Source: Saccopteryx bilineata
Lineage: Eukaryota; Chordata; Mammalia; Chiroptera; Emballonuridae
Length of the DNA stretch: 64,000 bases
Direction of reading: 5' to 3'
Assembly (NCBI RefSeq): GCF_036850765.1
Contig: NC_089492.1
Span: forward strand, 204,909,681-204,973,680
Shown here: one piece after another, positions 1-10,463 of the stretch
Numbering within the stretch: the stretch's first letter is position 1
How the letters are laid out: each line of letters opens with the position of its first letter
The notes under the pieces: model-generated
Seen by the model: the letters and a program-made list of their open reading frames with translations, nothing else
Database searches by the model: none
Told to the model about the DNA's origin: nothing
Translations under genes and position numbers: made by a program

Positions 1-59
1 AGGTTTATAGCAAAATACTAAAAAAAAACCAATTGCAAATAGGATAAAAAAACCCTACA

Positions 60-640
60 ATAGGATCCAGGAATTCCAATTCTGGGAACCTACCCAAAGG
101 AAATGAAAACAGGAACCTGATGAGATATCTGCACTCCCATGTTTTCTGCATATTATTTACAACAGCCAAGACATGGAAACAACCCAAATGCCCATTAACA
201 GATGAATTGATAAAAAATGTGTGTATCTATATGCAATGAAATATCATTCAGCCTTGAGAAATAAAGGTATCTGCAATATGCAACAAAATGAATGGATCTT
301 AAGCACATGATGCCAAATGAGATAAACCAGAGAAAGACAATCACTTCATGATATCACTTATATGTTGAATATAAAATAACAAAACATGTTAAAAAAATAC
401 AACAACAAAAAAGAAGAGTAAAGTGGTAGTTACCAAGCATGGGGAATAAGATTGATGGAGCTTAAAGGCATAAACTTATAACAAGTACTAAAACAGCCAT
501 AGAGATTTGATGTACAGTTTATTGAACATAAATAATAATATTGTATTATATGTATATAATGTGATAAATATTATTATAAATGTATAAAAGTAATATGATA
601 TATACCTTAAATTTATACAATGTTACACATTAAAAAAATG
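60..640 (+). repeat. Old L1 LINE, 3' end (end of ORF2 and 3' UTR)
   Basis: Around 150-300 the sequence reads like the classic end of L1 ORF2: a stretch like 'acatggaaacaacccaaatg', then 'cattcagcc'. It is followed by an AT-rich 3' UTR ending near 640 in an A-rich run. It is heavily mutated with no open frame, so it is an ancient copy. Bases 1-59 are probably more of the same element. Confidence 0.75.
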
Positions 641-649
641 AGTTATAAG

Positions 650-785
650 TCATGCTATAGTATGTCCCCTTGCTCTGATGTGATGAAAATGGCACTTTCA
701 CTGTTGTGGTTTTCTTCTCAAAAACTCATGACTCCAGTTTTATCATGAGAGAATGTCAGATAAATCCCAATTGAAAGTCATACTA
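650..785 (+). repeat. Older L1 3' UTR, first part (host of L1-A)
   Basis: This segment resembles an old mammalian L1 3' UTR (gtggttttcttctc ... catgactccagt ... tcagataaatccc). It continues, after the whole L1-A/L1-B/SINE stack, at 16374. It is therefore the pre-insertion host of L1-A. Its identity rests on recognising the two halves as one continuous 3' UTR. Confidence 0.65.
773..785. repeat. Target-site duplication of L1-A, 5' copy
   Basis: GAAAGTCATACTA lies directly before the L1-A 5' end. It recurs as gaaagtcatatta at 15995-16007 after the L1-A tail, and again as an exact copy at 16374-16386 after the neighbouring SINE. Confidence 0.8.
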
Positions 786-2902
786 GATGATATCAGAGTA
801 ATGACACCGTAAGGAGTGTTACCAATAAATCTCCCCAAAAATTCAACAAGATCTTCAACCAGAAACAGAAAAATCTATCTTTGGAGCCCCCAGATGTTCC
901 GCACTACACGCAAAGGTATGATTGAGTGAAAAATCGGCTAAATATATAATCAACCCCAAAGGAAATAAGGAGGAAGAAACACTCCGCCTTCCTCACTAAC
1001 CTAAATAAGGGCTGCTTTCACTGGGAATTGAGAGTATAGGAATTAAGGCAGGCAAAAGGGGTGAATAGATCCAGGCCGCAGCACAAACAGCTGAACCCGG
1101 CTGTGGCACAGACATCCAAGCCGAGGAAAAACCATGCTTGTGGCAACCCAGTCAACACAAGCTAATGCTCGTGCCAAACCCAGATAAAGAAAGGCACTCG
1201 AGACAGCCATTCACCCCAATCTCCTGGTCGGCGCACACAGATAGTGGGAGAGATTCCTCCTAGAGCCCCTGGAGTCGGCACCTGTGATACCCGACAGAGG
1301 GGCAGAGTCAGAGGCCTTAATGTGGGCTGAGAGCAGAATCTCGGGGTTGTCCCTGTGCCCTGAAAAAGCCGCACACGGGGAGGGAGTAAGAGCTAATTCC
1401 AATGCTAAAACTTTTCCGTGAGGGCAAGAGTCTCACTCAGAGAGAGTGGCAGCCGACCTGCTGCACATCCTGGTCGGCACACACGGACAGTGGGTGAGAG
1501 ATTCCTCCGAGCCTCGGGAGTGGGTGCCCATGTTACCGAACAGAGGAGCAGAGTCAGAGGTCTTTGTGTGGGCAGAAGCCCCACCTGATTATGCTAGCAG
1601 CTCTGATTGATTGAGCCTTACCCAGAGCCCTGCGTGGAGTGGGAATACAGTGGGGATTTGCCAGCTCTTTGAGCCTCTTACTCTCCAGGCAGAGGCAGCA
1701 GCAACCCCATAGCTGGATCATCAGGCTACTAATTCAGGAAGGAAAGACTAGGAGAGAGGCTCTGGGAACACAGACTCTCTCATTGTCGGAGCCTACAAAA
1801 GCTAATGAGCCTCGACTGCCAACAAAACTGAAGCCCAATATATGAAATTGCCATAGAGACCTATCAACTGCAAACCTCTACCTAAGTGTGCCACAGGGGC
1901 AGAACTCGGAGTACAGAGTCACCAACCAGGAAGAGGGAGAGAACAGAAAAAGCAAGAAGATAACCTCTCAAAATCAAGAATAATCCACGGACTTTATAAC
2001 CTATCCAATTTTATTATATTTGTTCGTTTGCTTCTCTTATTTTCATGTCTTAATTATTTTCTTCCTCTTCCAATTTGGTCGTTTAATTCTCTGCTGGTCT
2101 TACTCTCTCCTCACCTTGAACTACACTACCCATAAGTGTTACATCTCTCATTATCTTTTCTTTCCTCTTTCTTTCTCTCTATGAGGGCTGCACTCCAAAA
2201 CCCTTAACTCTCTCTCTCTCTCTCTCCTTTTATTCTTTTTTCTTCTTTTTGTGGCTTCCTCTTTTTTTTTCTTTTTTTTATCCCTCTATATTAGTTTCTT
2301 CCTTTCTCCTTTATATCTCCTCTCATTCAATCCTCAATAATGAACAAATTATTTGATCTGGAACTCAAATTCATTTTTGTGGTGCTTTGGGGGTTTTTTA
2401 TTTTGCTTTTTAAAATCACTAGCAGTGCTCCTAACCCTGGCTATCCATTTTATCTAGTTCTTGTGCCACTAAATACAATAGTAATTTTTAATTTCCCCCC
2501 TTTTTCCTGTTTTCCTCTTATTTCTCTCATCATATCTCTTAGTCAACCAACACCTAAAAGCAAATCATTTTATCTTGCCCAAAATTTTTCCTTATTTGCA
2601 TTTTCTGGGTCAATACCCCCTTTATTGCCCCTGTATTACTTCTCTCAAACTCAGGTCCTCCATTATAGATATTGTTGGTTCTATTTAGCACAGTATAATT
2701 CACAGTTCAACAAAAGATTTTCTCAAGAAGGAGAGGAGAGGAAAGGAGAGGAATAAAAGGGGGGGGGAGAATAATTGTTTTTTCTTTTAATTTTTTTTAA
2801 ATTCTTTTTTATTTTTTTAACTTTTTATTCTTTATTAATTCTCATTTATACTATCAACAAAACCACCCTCTTATGCCATGAAGGAAAAGAAAATTGAATA
2901 TC
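786..2902 (+). promoter_or_regulatory. L1-A 5' UTR with about 1.5 promoter monomers
   Basis: This is the region upstream of ORF1. A unit beginning 'tcctggtcgg' at 1221 repeats at 1468 (spacing 247 bp), the second copy being partial. Downstream, 2000-2840 is a pyrimidine-rich, T-rich tract typical of all L1 copies in this window. The extreme 5' end is mutated (agtaatgacaccg) relative to L1-B (agtaatggcgggg), so the YY1-like core is lost. The open frame at 2340-2756 lies in this tract and has no support as a gene. Confidence 0.75.
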
Positions 2903-3868
2903 ATGGATACAAAAGAGAGAGAGGTAACACAGATAGATGAGAAAAAAATCTATGAAGAAGAAATTTAATATATTGGAAACCTTGGAGCTAAATGACAGAG
3001 AATTTAAAATAGAAATCCTAAAAATACTCAGAGATATACAAGAAAACACAGAAAGGCAATTTAGGCAGCTCAGAAAACAACACAATGGACACAAAGAATA
3101 TATTACCAAGAAAATTGAATATATAAAATCAAATCAAACAGAGATGAAAAACTCAATCCACGAGCTGAAAAACAAGGTGACAAGCTTAGCTAATACAACA
3201 GGCCAGATAGATGGTAGAATTAGTGACATAGAAGACAAGCAACTTGAGGCACAACAGAGAGAAGAAGAAAGAGACTCAAAATTTTTTAAAAATGCGATAG
3301 CCCTACAGGACTTGTCTGATTCCATCAAAAGGAATAACATAAGAATAATAGGTATATAAGAGGGCAAAGAGAGAGAAAATGGAATGGAGAACATATTCAA
3401 AAAAATAATAGATGAGAACTTCCCAAGCCTGTGGAAAGAACTAAAGATCAAATTCAAGAAGCAAACAGAACTCTGAGTTTTCTTAACCCCAACAAACCTA
3501 CTCCAAGGCACATAATAATGAAATTGGCACAAACCAACCACAAACAAAAAAAATATCAAGGCAGCCAGGGAAAAGAAGAATACAACATATAAAGAAAGGC
3601 CCATTAGATTATCATCAGATTTCTCAGCAGAAACTCTTCAAGCTAGAAAAGAGTGGACCCCAATATTTAAAGTCCTGAAAGAGAGGAACTTTTAGCCATG
3701 AAACTATACCCATCAAAGCTATGCTTTAGATATGAAGGAGAAATAGAAACATTTACAGATACAGAAAAGATGAGGGAATTTATCATCAGAAAACCCCCAC
3801 TCCAGGAATTACTGAAGGGAATTCTCCAATCAGATACAAATAACAAAACAAAACAAAACCACAAGTAA
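2903..3868 (+). pseudogene. L1-A ORF1 (degenerate)
   Basis: This is the relic of the L1 ORF1 RNA-binding protein. The ATGGATACAAAAGAG start region matches L1-B ORF1. The coiled-coil part (LELNDREFKIEILKILRDIQ) and the RRM entry (NNIRIIGI) are readable between 2937 and 3359 in a shifted frame, followed by a stop inside 'ataggtatataagag'. The C-terminal domain remnant runs to the taa at 3866-3868. At least two frame changes and several stops make it non-functional. Confidence 0.88.
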
Positions 3869-4196
3869 AAACTCCACCAAGAACACAATAAAACCAAATT
3901 TAAACTGTGACAACACCAAAAAAAGGGGGGGGGGGAGAGGATGGAGATTAACAGTAGCAAAGGACGATGGAGTGCAAAGGTACTCACAAGATAGTGCACT
4001 ACAATGAACAGGGTAGGAACCCTTTTCATTACTTAATGGTAACCACCATTGAAAAAAACACCACAAAAGCACATGATTTAAAATAGACAGCAACAGAAGA
4101 AAGATGTATAGAATACAACCAAATAAAAACAAAAGATAGAAAAACAAAATAAAAGAATCAAACAAGACACAAAACTAACAGAAAGCAATCTATAAA

Positions 4197-6763
4197 ATGG
4201 CAATAGGGAACTCACAAGTGCCAATAATTACAAAAATGTAAACAGATTAAACTCACCAATAAAAAAGCACAGAGTAGCAGAATGGATTAAAAATGAAAAT
4301 CCAACTGTATGCTGCCTACAAGAAATTCATCTAAGCAACAAGAATAAAAACAAATTCAAAGTGAAAGTCTAAAAAACAATACTCCAAGCAAATAACATCC
4401 AAAAAAAGAAGCAGGCATAGCAATACTCATATCTGATAATGCTGACTACAAGACAGCAAAAGTACTCAGAGACAAAAATGGTCATTTCAAAATGATTAAG
4501 GGGACACTGAATCAAGACGACATAACAATTCTTAATATATATGCACCAAACCAAGGAGCACCAAAATATATAAGACAGCTACTTATTGACCTTAAAACAA
4601 AAACTGACAAAAATACAATCATACTTGGAGACCTCAATACACCGCTGACGGCTCGAGATCGATCATCCAAACAGAGAATCAATAAAGATATATTGGCCTT
4701 AAACAAAACACTAGAGCACCTGGATATGATAGACATCTACAGGACATTTCATCCTAAAGTGACAGAGTATACATTTTTCTCCAGTGTACATGGTCCATTC
4801 TCAAGAATTGACCATATGTTGGGCCACAAAAACAACATCAGCAAATTCAGAAAAACCAAAGTTGTACCAAGCATATATTCTGATTATAAAGCCGTGAAAC
4901 TAGAATTCAACTGCAAAAAAGAGGAAAAAAATCCCACAAAAATGTGAAAACTAAACAACATATTTTTAAAATGGAATCTATGGGATGCAGCAAAAGCAGT
5001 GATAAGAGGGAAGTTAATATCACTTCAGGCCAATATAAACAAACAAAAGAGAGCCCAAGTGAACCACTTACCTTCACACCTTAAGGAACTGGAAAAAGAA
5101 GAACAAAGACAACACAAAACCAGCCAAAGAAAAGAAATAATAAAACTCAGAGCAGAAATAAATGAAAGAGAACAGAAAATCTATAGAAAAAATTAACAGA
5201 ACAAGGGGCTGGTTCTTTGAGAAGATCAACAAAATTGACAAACCCTTGGCAAGACTTACCAAGGAAAAAAGAGAAAGAACTCATATAAACAAAATCCAAA
5301 ATGAAAGAGGAGAAATCACCATGGATATCGTAGATATACAAAAAATTTATTGTAGAATACTATGAAAAACTTTATGCCACTAAATTCAACAATCTAGAAG
5401 AAATGGATAAATTTCTAGAACAATACCACCTTCCTAGACTGAGTCAAGAAGAAGCAGAAAGCCTAAACATACCTATTAGTAAAGAAGAAATAGAAAAAAC
5501 TACTAAAAACTTCCCCAAAAATAAAAGTCCAGGCCCTGACGGTTATAGTAGCGAATTCTATCAAACATTCAAAGAAGACTTGGTTCCTATTCTACTCAAA
5601 GTCTTCCAAAAAATTGAAGAAGAAGCAGTACTTCCAAACACATTTTATGAGGCCAACATAACATAACCCTCATACTGAAACCAGGCAAGGATGGCACAAA
5701 AAAAGAAAACTACAGACCAATATCTCTAATGAATATGGATGCTAAAATACTAAACAAAATACTAGTAAATTGAATACAACAGCATATTAAAAAAATAATA
5801 CATTATGATCAAGTGGGATTCATTCCAGAATCTCAAGGATGGTTCAATATACGTAAAACGGTTAATGTAATACACCATATCAACAAAACAAAGAACAAAA
5901 ACCACATGATCTTATCAATAGATGCAGAAAAGGCTTTTGATAAAATACAACACAATTTTATGTTTAAGACTCTCAACAAAATGGGTATAGAAGAAAAATA
6001 TCTCAACATGATAAAGGCCATATATAATAAACCATCAGCTAACATCATATTAAATGGCAAAAAACTGAAGGCTTTCCCACTTAAATCAGGAACAAGACAG
6101 GGTTGTCCACTCTCTCCACTCTTATTTAATGTGGTACTAGAGGTTCTAGGCAGAACAATCAGACAAGACAAAGAAATAAAAGTCATCCAAATCAGAAAAG
6201 AAGTAGTGAAGGTATCACTTTTTGCAGATGATATGATCCTATACTTCGAAAACACCAAAGAATCCGCAAAAAGACTACTAGAAACAATAAGCCAATACAG
6301 TAAGGTCGCAGGATACAAAATTAACATACAAAAGTCCATAGCCTTTCTATATGCCAACAATGAAACATTTGAGAATGAACTCAAAAAAATAATCCCCTTC
6401 ACAATTGCAACAAAAACAATAAAATACCTAGAAATAAACATAACAAAGAATGTAAAGGACTTATATAATGAAAACTATAAACCATTGTTAAAGGAAATCG
6501 AAAAAGATACAATGAGATGGAAGAATATTCCTTGCTCTTGGTTAGGAAGAATAAATATAATCAAGATGGCCATATTACCCAAAGCAATATACAAATTTAA
6601 TGCAATTCCCATCAAAATTCCAATGACATTTTTTAAAGAAATGTAACAAAACATCATCAGATTTATATGGATCTACAAATAACCCCGAATAGCCAAAGCC
6701 ATCCTAAAGTAAAAGAATAAAGCTGGGGACATTACAATACCTGACTTCAAACTATATTATAGG
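4197..6763 (+). pseudogene. L1-A ORF2, first part (degenerate endonuclease/reverse transcriptase)
   Basis: ORF2 starts ATGGCAATAGGGAAC at 4197. The endonuclease part is readable at 4492-4947 ([18 protein letters not shown]). Compared with L1-B, roughly 90 bp are missing near 4970, just upstream of 'ggaatctatggg'. The RT part is open from 5813 to 6646 and still shows FADDMILY. A duplicated 'aacataacataaccctc' shifts the frame near 5660. The frame is interrupted by L1-B at 6763 and continues at 14559. Confidence 0.9.
6749..6763. repeat. Target-site duplication of L1-B, 5' copy
   Basis: AAACTATATTATAGG is repeated exactly at 14544-14558 after the L1-B A tail. Removing L1-B restores a continuous L1-A ORF2 (gacttcaaactatattataggg ccacgac). 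Confidence 0.93.
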
Positions 6764-6764
6764 A

Positions 6765-6784
6765 TGACGTCAGAGTAATGGCGG
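6765..6784 (+). promoter_or_regulatory. CRE-like palindrome and YY1-like core at L1-B start
   Basis: TGACGTCA (6765-6772) is a perfect cAMP-response-element palindrome. AATGGCGG (6777-6784) contains the YY1 core ATGGCGG. Human L1 carries a YY1 site at a comparable place that directs the transcription start. L1-E keeps the YY1-like core (aatggcgg) but reads aggtcag instead of the CRE; L1-A has lost both. Confidence 0.6.
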
Positions 6785-7197
6785 GGTAGGAAGCAATACC
6801 GATAAATCTCCCCCAAAACTCAACAAGATCTTCAACCAGAAACAGAAAAACCTATACTTGGAGCCTCCAGATGCTTCACAATACACCCGAAGGTAGGGTC
6901 GAGTGAAAAATTGGCTAAATATATAACCAAATCCTGAAGGAAATAGGGAGTAAGAAATGCTTCGCCTTCCTCACTAACTTAAACAGGGCGGCTTTCTCTG
7001 GTAACCGTGAATATAGAAACTGAGGCGGGCAAAGGGGGTGAATACATCCAGGCTGCGCACAAAAGGCTGAACCAGGCTGTGGCACGGAGATCCTAGTGGA
7101 GGAAAAACTGTTCCTGTGGCAAGCCGGGCAATACAAGCTAACACTCGCGCCAAACCCAAACAAAGAAAGACAAGCAGGGCAGCCATTTTACCCGTTC

Positions 7198-7800
7198 TCC
7201 TGGTTGGTGCGCAGTTAGTGGGCGAGAGATCTCTTCCTAAGCCCCAGAAGTGGGTGTCCGTGTTGCCCCACAGAGAGGCAGGGTCAGAGGCCTTTCTGTG
7301 GGCCGAAAGCAGAATCTCTGGGCAGCCCCGGCGCCCTGGGAAAGCCGCGCCTGGGAGGGAGCGAGAACTAATTCCAATGGTGGAGATTTTCCGTGCTGGT
7401 GAGGGTTTCACTCAGGGAAACACCACCGGCCTCATATCCTGGTTTTCGCGCGCAGATAGGTAGTGAGCGATTCCTCCGAGTGCCTCGGCAGGGCGCGCCC
7501 GTGTTATCGCACAGAGGGGCAGAGTCAGGGGCCTTTGTGTGGGCAAAAGCAGAATCTCAGGCCGCCCCAGCGCCTTGCAAAAGCCGCGCACGGAGACGGA
7601 GCGAGAGCGAATTCCAGCGCTGCAAATTTCCATGCGGTTGGAGGTTTCACTCAGAGCGTGAGACTACTGGCCGGATATCCTGGTCTACGCGCGCAGATAG
7701 TGAATGAGAGTTTCCTCCAAGCACCCCGGAAGTGGGTGCCCGCCTGTGTTACCGGACAGAGTGGCAGAGCCAGAGGTCTTTGAGTGGGCGGAAAGCCCGC
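7198..7800 (+). repeat. Tandem ~240-bp monomers in the L1-B 5' UTR
   Basis: Units start at 'tcctggt' at 7198, 7437 and 7678 (spacings 239 and 241 bp); the third is cut short near 7800. Shared marks in each unit are a cgcgcagatag-like motif, 'gagagattcctcc', 'acagaggggcagagtcag' and 'aaagccgcgc'. This is like the monomer promoters of mouse L1 but with unrelated sequence. CpG density is high. Confidence 0.8.
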
Positions 7801-9141
7801 CTGATTATGCTAGCAGCTCTGACTGACTGAGCCTTACCCAGAGCCCTGTGCTGAGTGGAAATAGAGTGGGGAGTTGCCAGCTCTTTGAACCTCTTACTAT
7901 CCAGGCAGAGGCAGCAACAACCCCATAGCTGGATTATCAGGCTACTAATTGAGGAAGGAAAGACTAGGAGAAAGGCTCCAGGAACACGGACCCCCTCACT
8001 GTCGGAGCCTATGAAAGCTAATGAGCCTTGACTCCCAACGAGACTAAAGCACAATACATGACATTGCCATAGAGACTTATCAACTGCAAACCTCTACCTG
8101 AGCGTGCCAAAGGGGCAGAACCTGGGGTACAGAGTCACCGACCAGGAAGAGGGAGAGAAAAGAAAAAACAAGAAGATAACCTCTCAAAATCAAGAATAAT
8201 CTGCAGACTTTATAACCTATCCCATTTTATTATATTCGTTTGTTTCTCTTATCTTCATTCTTGATACTTTTTTTCCTCCTCCAATTTGGCCGATTAACTC
8301 TCTGCCGGTCTTACTCTCTCCTCTCCTTGAACTACACTACCCATAAGTGTTACATCTCCCATTATCTTTTTTCTCCTCTTCCTTTCTCTCTATGAGGGTT
8401 GCACTCCAAAACCCTTAACTCTCTCTCTCTACTTTCTTTTTTCTTCTTTTACTGGTTCCCTCTTTTTTTTCTCTCTCTCTTTCTTTTCTCCCTCTATATT
8501 AGTTCCTTCCTTTCTCCTTTACATCTCCTCTCATTCAAACCTCAATAACAAACAAATTATCTTATCTGGGACTCAAACTTATGTTTGTGGCATTTTGGGG
8601 GTTTTTTACTTCACCTTTTTAACTCACTAGCAGTGCTCCCATCCCTGGCTCTCCATTTTATCTAGTTCTTGTTCCACTAAATACAATAGTATTTTTTTAA
8701 TTTGTCCCCCCATTTTTCTGTTCTCTTATTCCTCTCATCATAACTCTTAGACAACACCAACACCTAAAAGCAAATCATTTTATTCTTGACCCAAATTTTT
8801 TCCTTATTTGCTTTTTGTGGGTCCATACCACCCCCCCTTTTTTTCTTTTTTTTTTTTTTTTTTGCCCCTTTATTACTTTTCCCCAATTCAGGACCTCCAT
8901 CACAGGCATTGTTTGTTATAATTCACAGTTCACCACAAGATTTTCTCAAGAAAAAGGGGAGAGGAGAGGAAAAAAGGAGGGGGGGAATAATTTCCTCTTT
9001 TTAAAAATTATTATTTTATTTTTCTTTATTTCATTATTAATTTTTTTTGAAAAAAAAAACAACTCTTTTTGATTTTTTATTTTTTTTAACTTTTTATTCT
9101 TTATTAAATCTCATTAATACTATCAACAAAACCACCCTCAG

Positions 9142-10137
9142 ATGCCATTAAGGAAGAGAAAATCAAATATCATGGATACAAAAGAAAGAGAGGTAACACA
9201 GCTAGATGAGGAAAAATCTATGGAGAAAAAATTTAATATATTGGAAACCTTGGAGCTAAATGACAGAGAATTCAAGATAGAAATCCTAAAAATCCTCCGA
9301 GATATACAAGAAAACACAGAAAGGCAATTTAGGGAGCTCAGAAAACAACTCAATGAACACAAAGAATATATGTCCAAAGAAATTGAAACTATAAAAACAA
9401 ATCAAACAGAGATGAAAAACTCAATTCACGAGCTGAAAAACAAAGTAACAAGCTTAGCTAATAGAACAGGTCAGATAGAAGAGAGGATTAGTGAAATAGA
9501 AGACAAGCAACTTGAGGCACAACAGAGAGAAGAAGAAAGAGACTCAAAAATTAAAAAAAATGAGATAGCCCTACAAGAATAATCTGACTCCATCAAAAAG
9601 AATAACATAAGAATAATAGGTATATCAGAGGGAGAAGAGAGAGAAAATGGAATGGAGAACATACTCAAACAAATAATAGATGAGAACTTCCCAAGCCTGC
9701 GGAAAGAACTAAAGCCTCAAATTCAAGAAGCAAACAGAACACCGAGTTTTATTAACCCCAAAAAACCTACTCCAAGGCATATCATAATGAAATTGACACA
9801 AACCAACAGCAAAGAAAAAATTCTCAAGGCAGCCAGGGAAAAGAAGAATACAACATATAAAGGAAGGCCCATTAGATTATCATCAGATTTCTCAGCAGAA
9901 ACTCTACAAGCTAGAAGAGAGTGGACCCCAATATTTGAAGTCCTGAAAGAGAGAAACTTTCAGCCACGAATACTATACCCATCAAAGCTATCCTTCAAAT
10001 ATGAAGGAGAAATAAAAACATTCACAGATACAGAAAAGATGAGGGAATTTATCATCAGAAAACCCCCACTCCAGGAATTACTAAAGGGGGTTCTCCAATC
10101 AAATACAAAGAAAAAAAAAAAACAGAGCCACAAGTAA
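9142..10137 (+). pseudogene. L1-B ORF1 (L1 ORF1p), one nonsense codon
   Basis: This encodes the L1 RNA-binding protein, a trimeric nucleic-acid chaperone that coats L1 RNA in the cytoplasm. A single frame of 331 codons starts MPLRKRKSNIMDTKE; the second Met at 9172 is an alternative start. Residues ~35-150 form a heptad-rich coiled coil (LELNDREFKIEILK ... SEIEDKQLEAQQ). An RRM follows (NNIRIIGISEG), then a C-terminal domain (RHIIMKLTQ, RPIRLSSDFSAE, ARREW), and it ends at TAA 10135-10137. The only lesion seen is TAA at codon 147 (9580-9582), where other copies read TTG (LQELSDSI). The stop leaves just the coiled coil. The length is close to human ORF1p (338 aa). Confidence 0.93.
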
Positions 10138-10463
10138 AAGCTCCAGGAAGAACACAATACAACCAAATTTAAACTGTGACAACAACAAAAAGAAAGAGGG
10201 GGAGAAGATGGAGATTAACAGTAGCAAAGGACGATGGAGTGCAAAAGTACTCACAAAATAGTTCGCTACAATGAACAGGGTAGGGACCCTTTTCATTACT
10301 CAAAGGTAACCACCATTGAAAAAACCACCACAGAAGCACATGAGATAAAAAAGATAGCAACAGAGGAAAGATGTATGGAATACAACCAAATAAAAACAAA
10401 AGATAGAAAAACGAAAGAGAAGGATCAAACAAGACACAAAACTAACAGAAAGCAATCTATAAA
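10138..10463 (+). other. L1-B inter-ORF spacer
   Basis: This is a 326-bp A-rich spacer between ORF1 and ORF2, far longer than the 63-bp spacer of human L1. It holds a short open frame (10234-10473) that overlaps the ORF2 start, with no recognisable domain. L1-E is joined to the very start of this spacer. Confidence 0.7.

Larger units (their letters stand above)
786..6763 (+). mobile_element. L1-A: full-length L1 LINE, 5' portion (split by L1-B)
   Basis: L1-A holds a 5' UTR, ORF1 and most of ORF2 in order, interrupted at 6763 inside ORF2 by L1-B and resuming at 14559. It begins gatgatatcagag, matching the 5' ends of L1-B and L1-E. Both ORFs are broken by frameshifts, stops and small deletions. 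CpG sites present in L1-B's 5' UTR are largely TpG/CpA here, so it is clearly older than L1-B. Together with 14559-15994 it is a nearly complete element of about 7.4 kb. Confidence 0.92.
6764..9141 (+). promoter_or_regulatory. L1-B 5' UTR / internal promoter
   Basis: By position this is the internal RNA polymerase II promoter of L1-B. The first 330 bp are unique, followed by GC- and CpG-rich tandem monomers (7198-7800). After that come an A-rich stretch and a long pyrimidine tract (8220-9110). ORF1 starts at its end. Promoter activity is inferred from the L1 family; the layout is read from the sequence. Confidence 0.85.

Noticed and set aside
2340..2756. 138-codon frame, rich in Phe, Leu and Ser
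   Set aside because: It lies in the pyrimidine-rich L1 5' UTR tract and is translated T-rich sequence, not conserved in L1-B or L1-C.
7116..7783. Three overlapping frames of 104-115 codons in the L1-B 5' UTR
   Set aside because: They arise from GC-rich monomer sequence with few stops. They repeat with the monomers and show no domain; primate ORF0 is antisense and unrelated.
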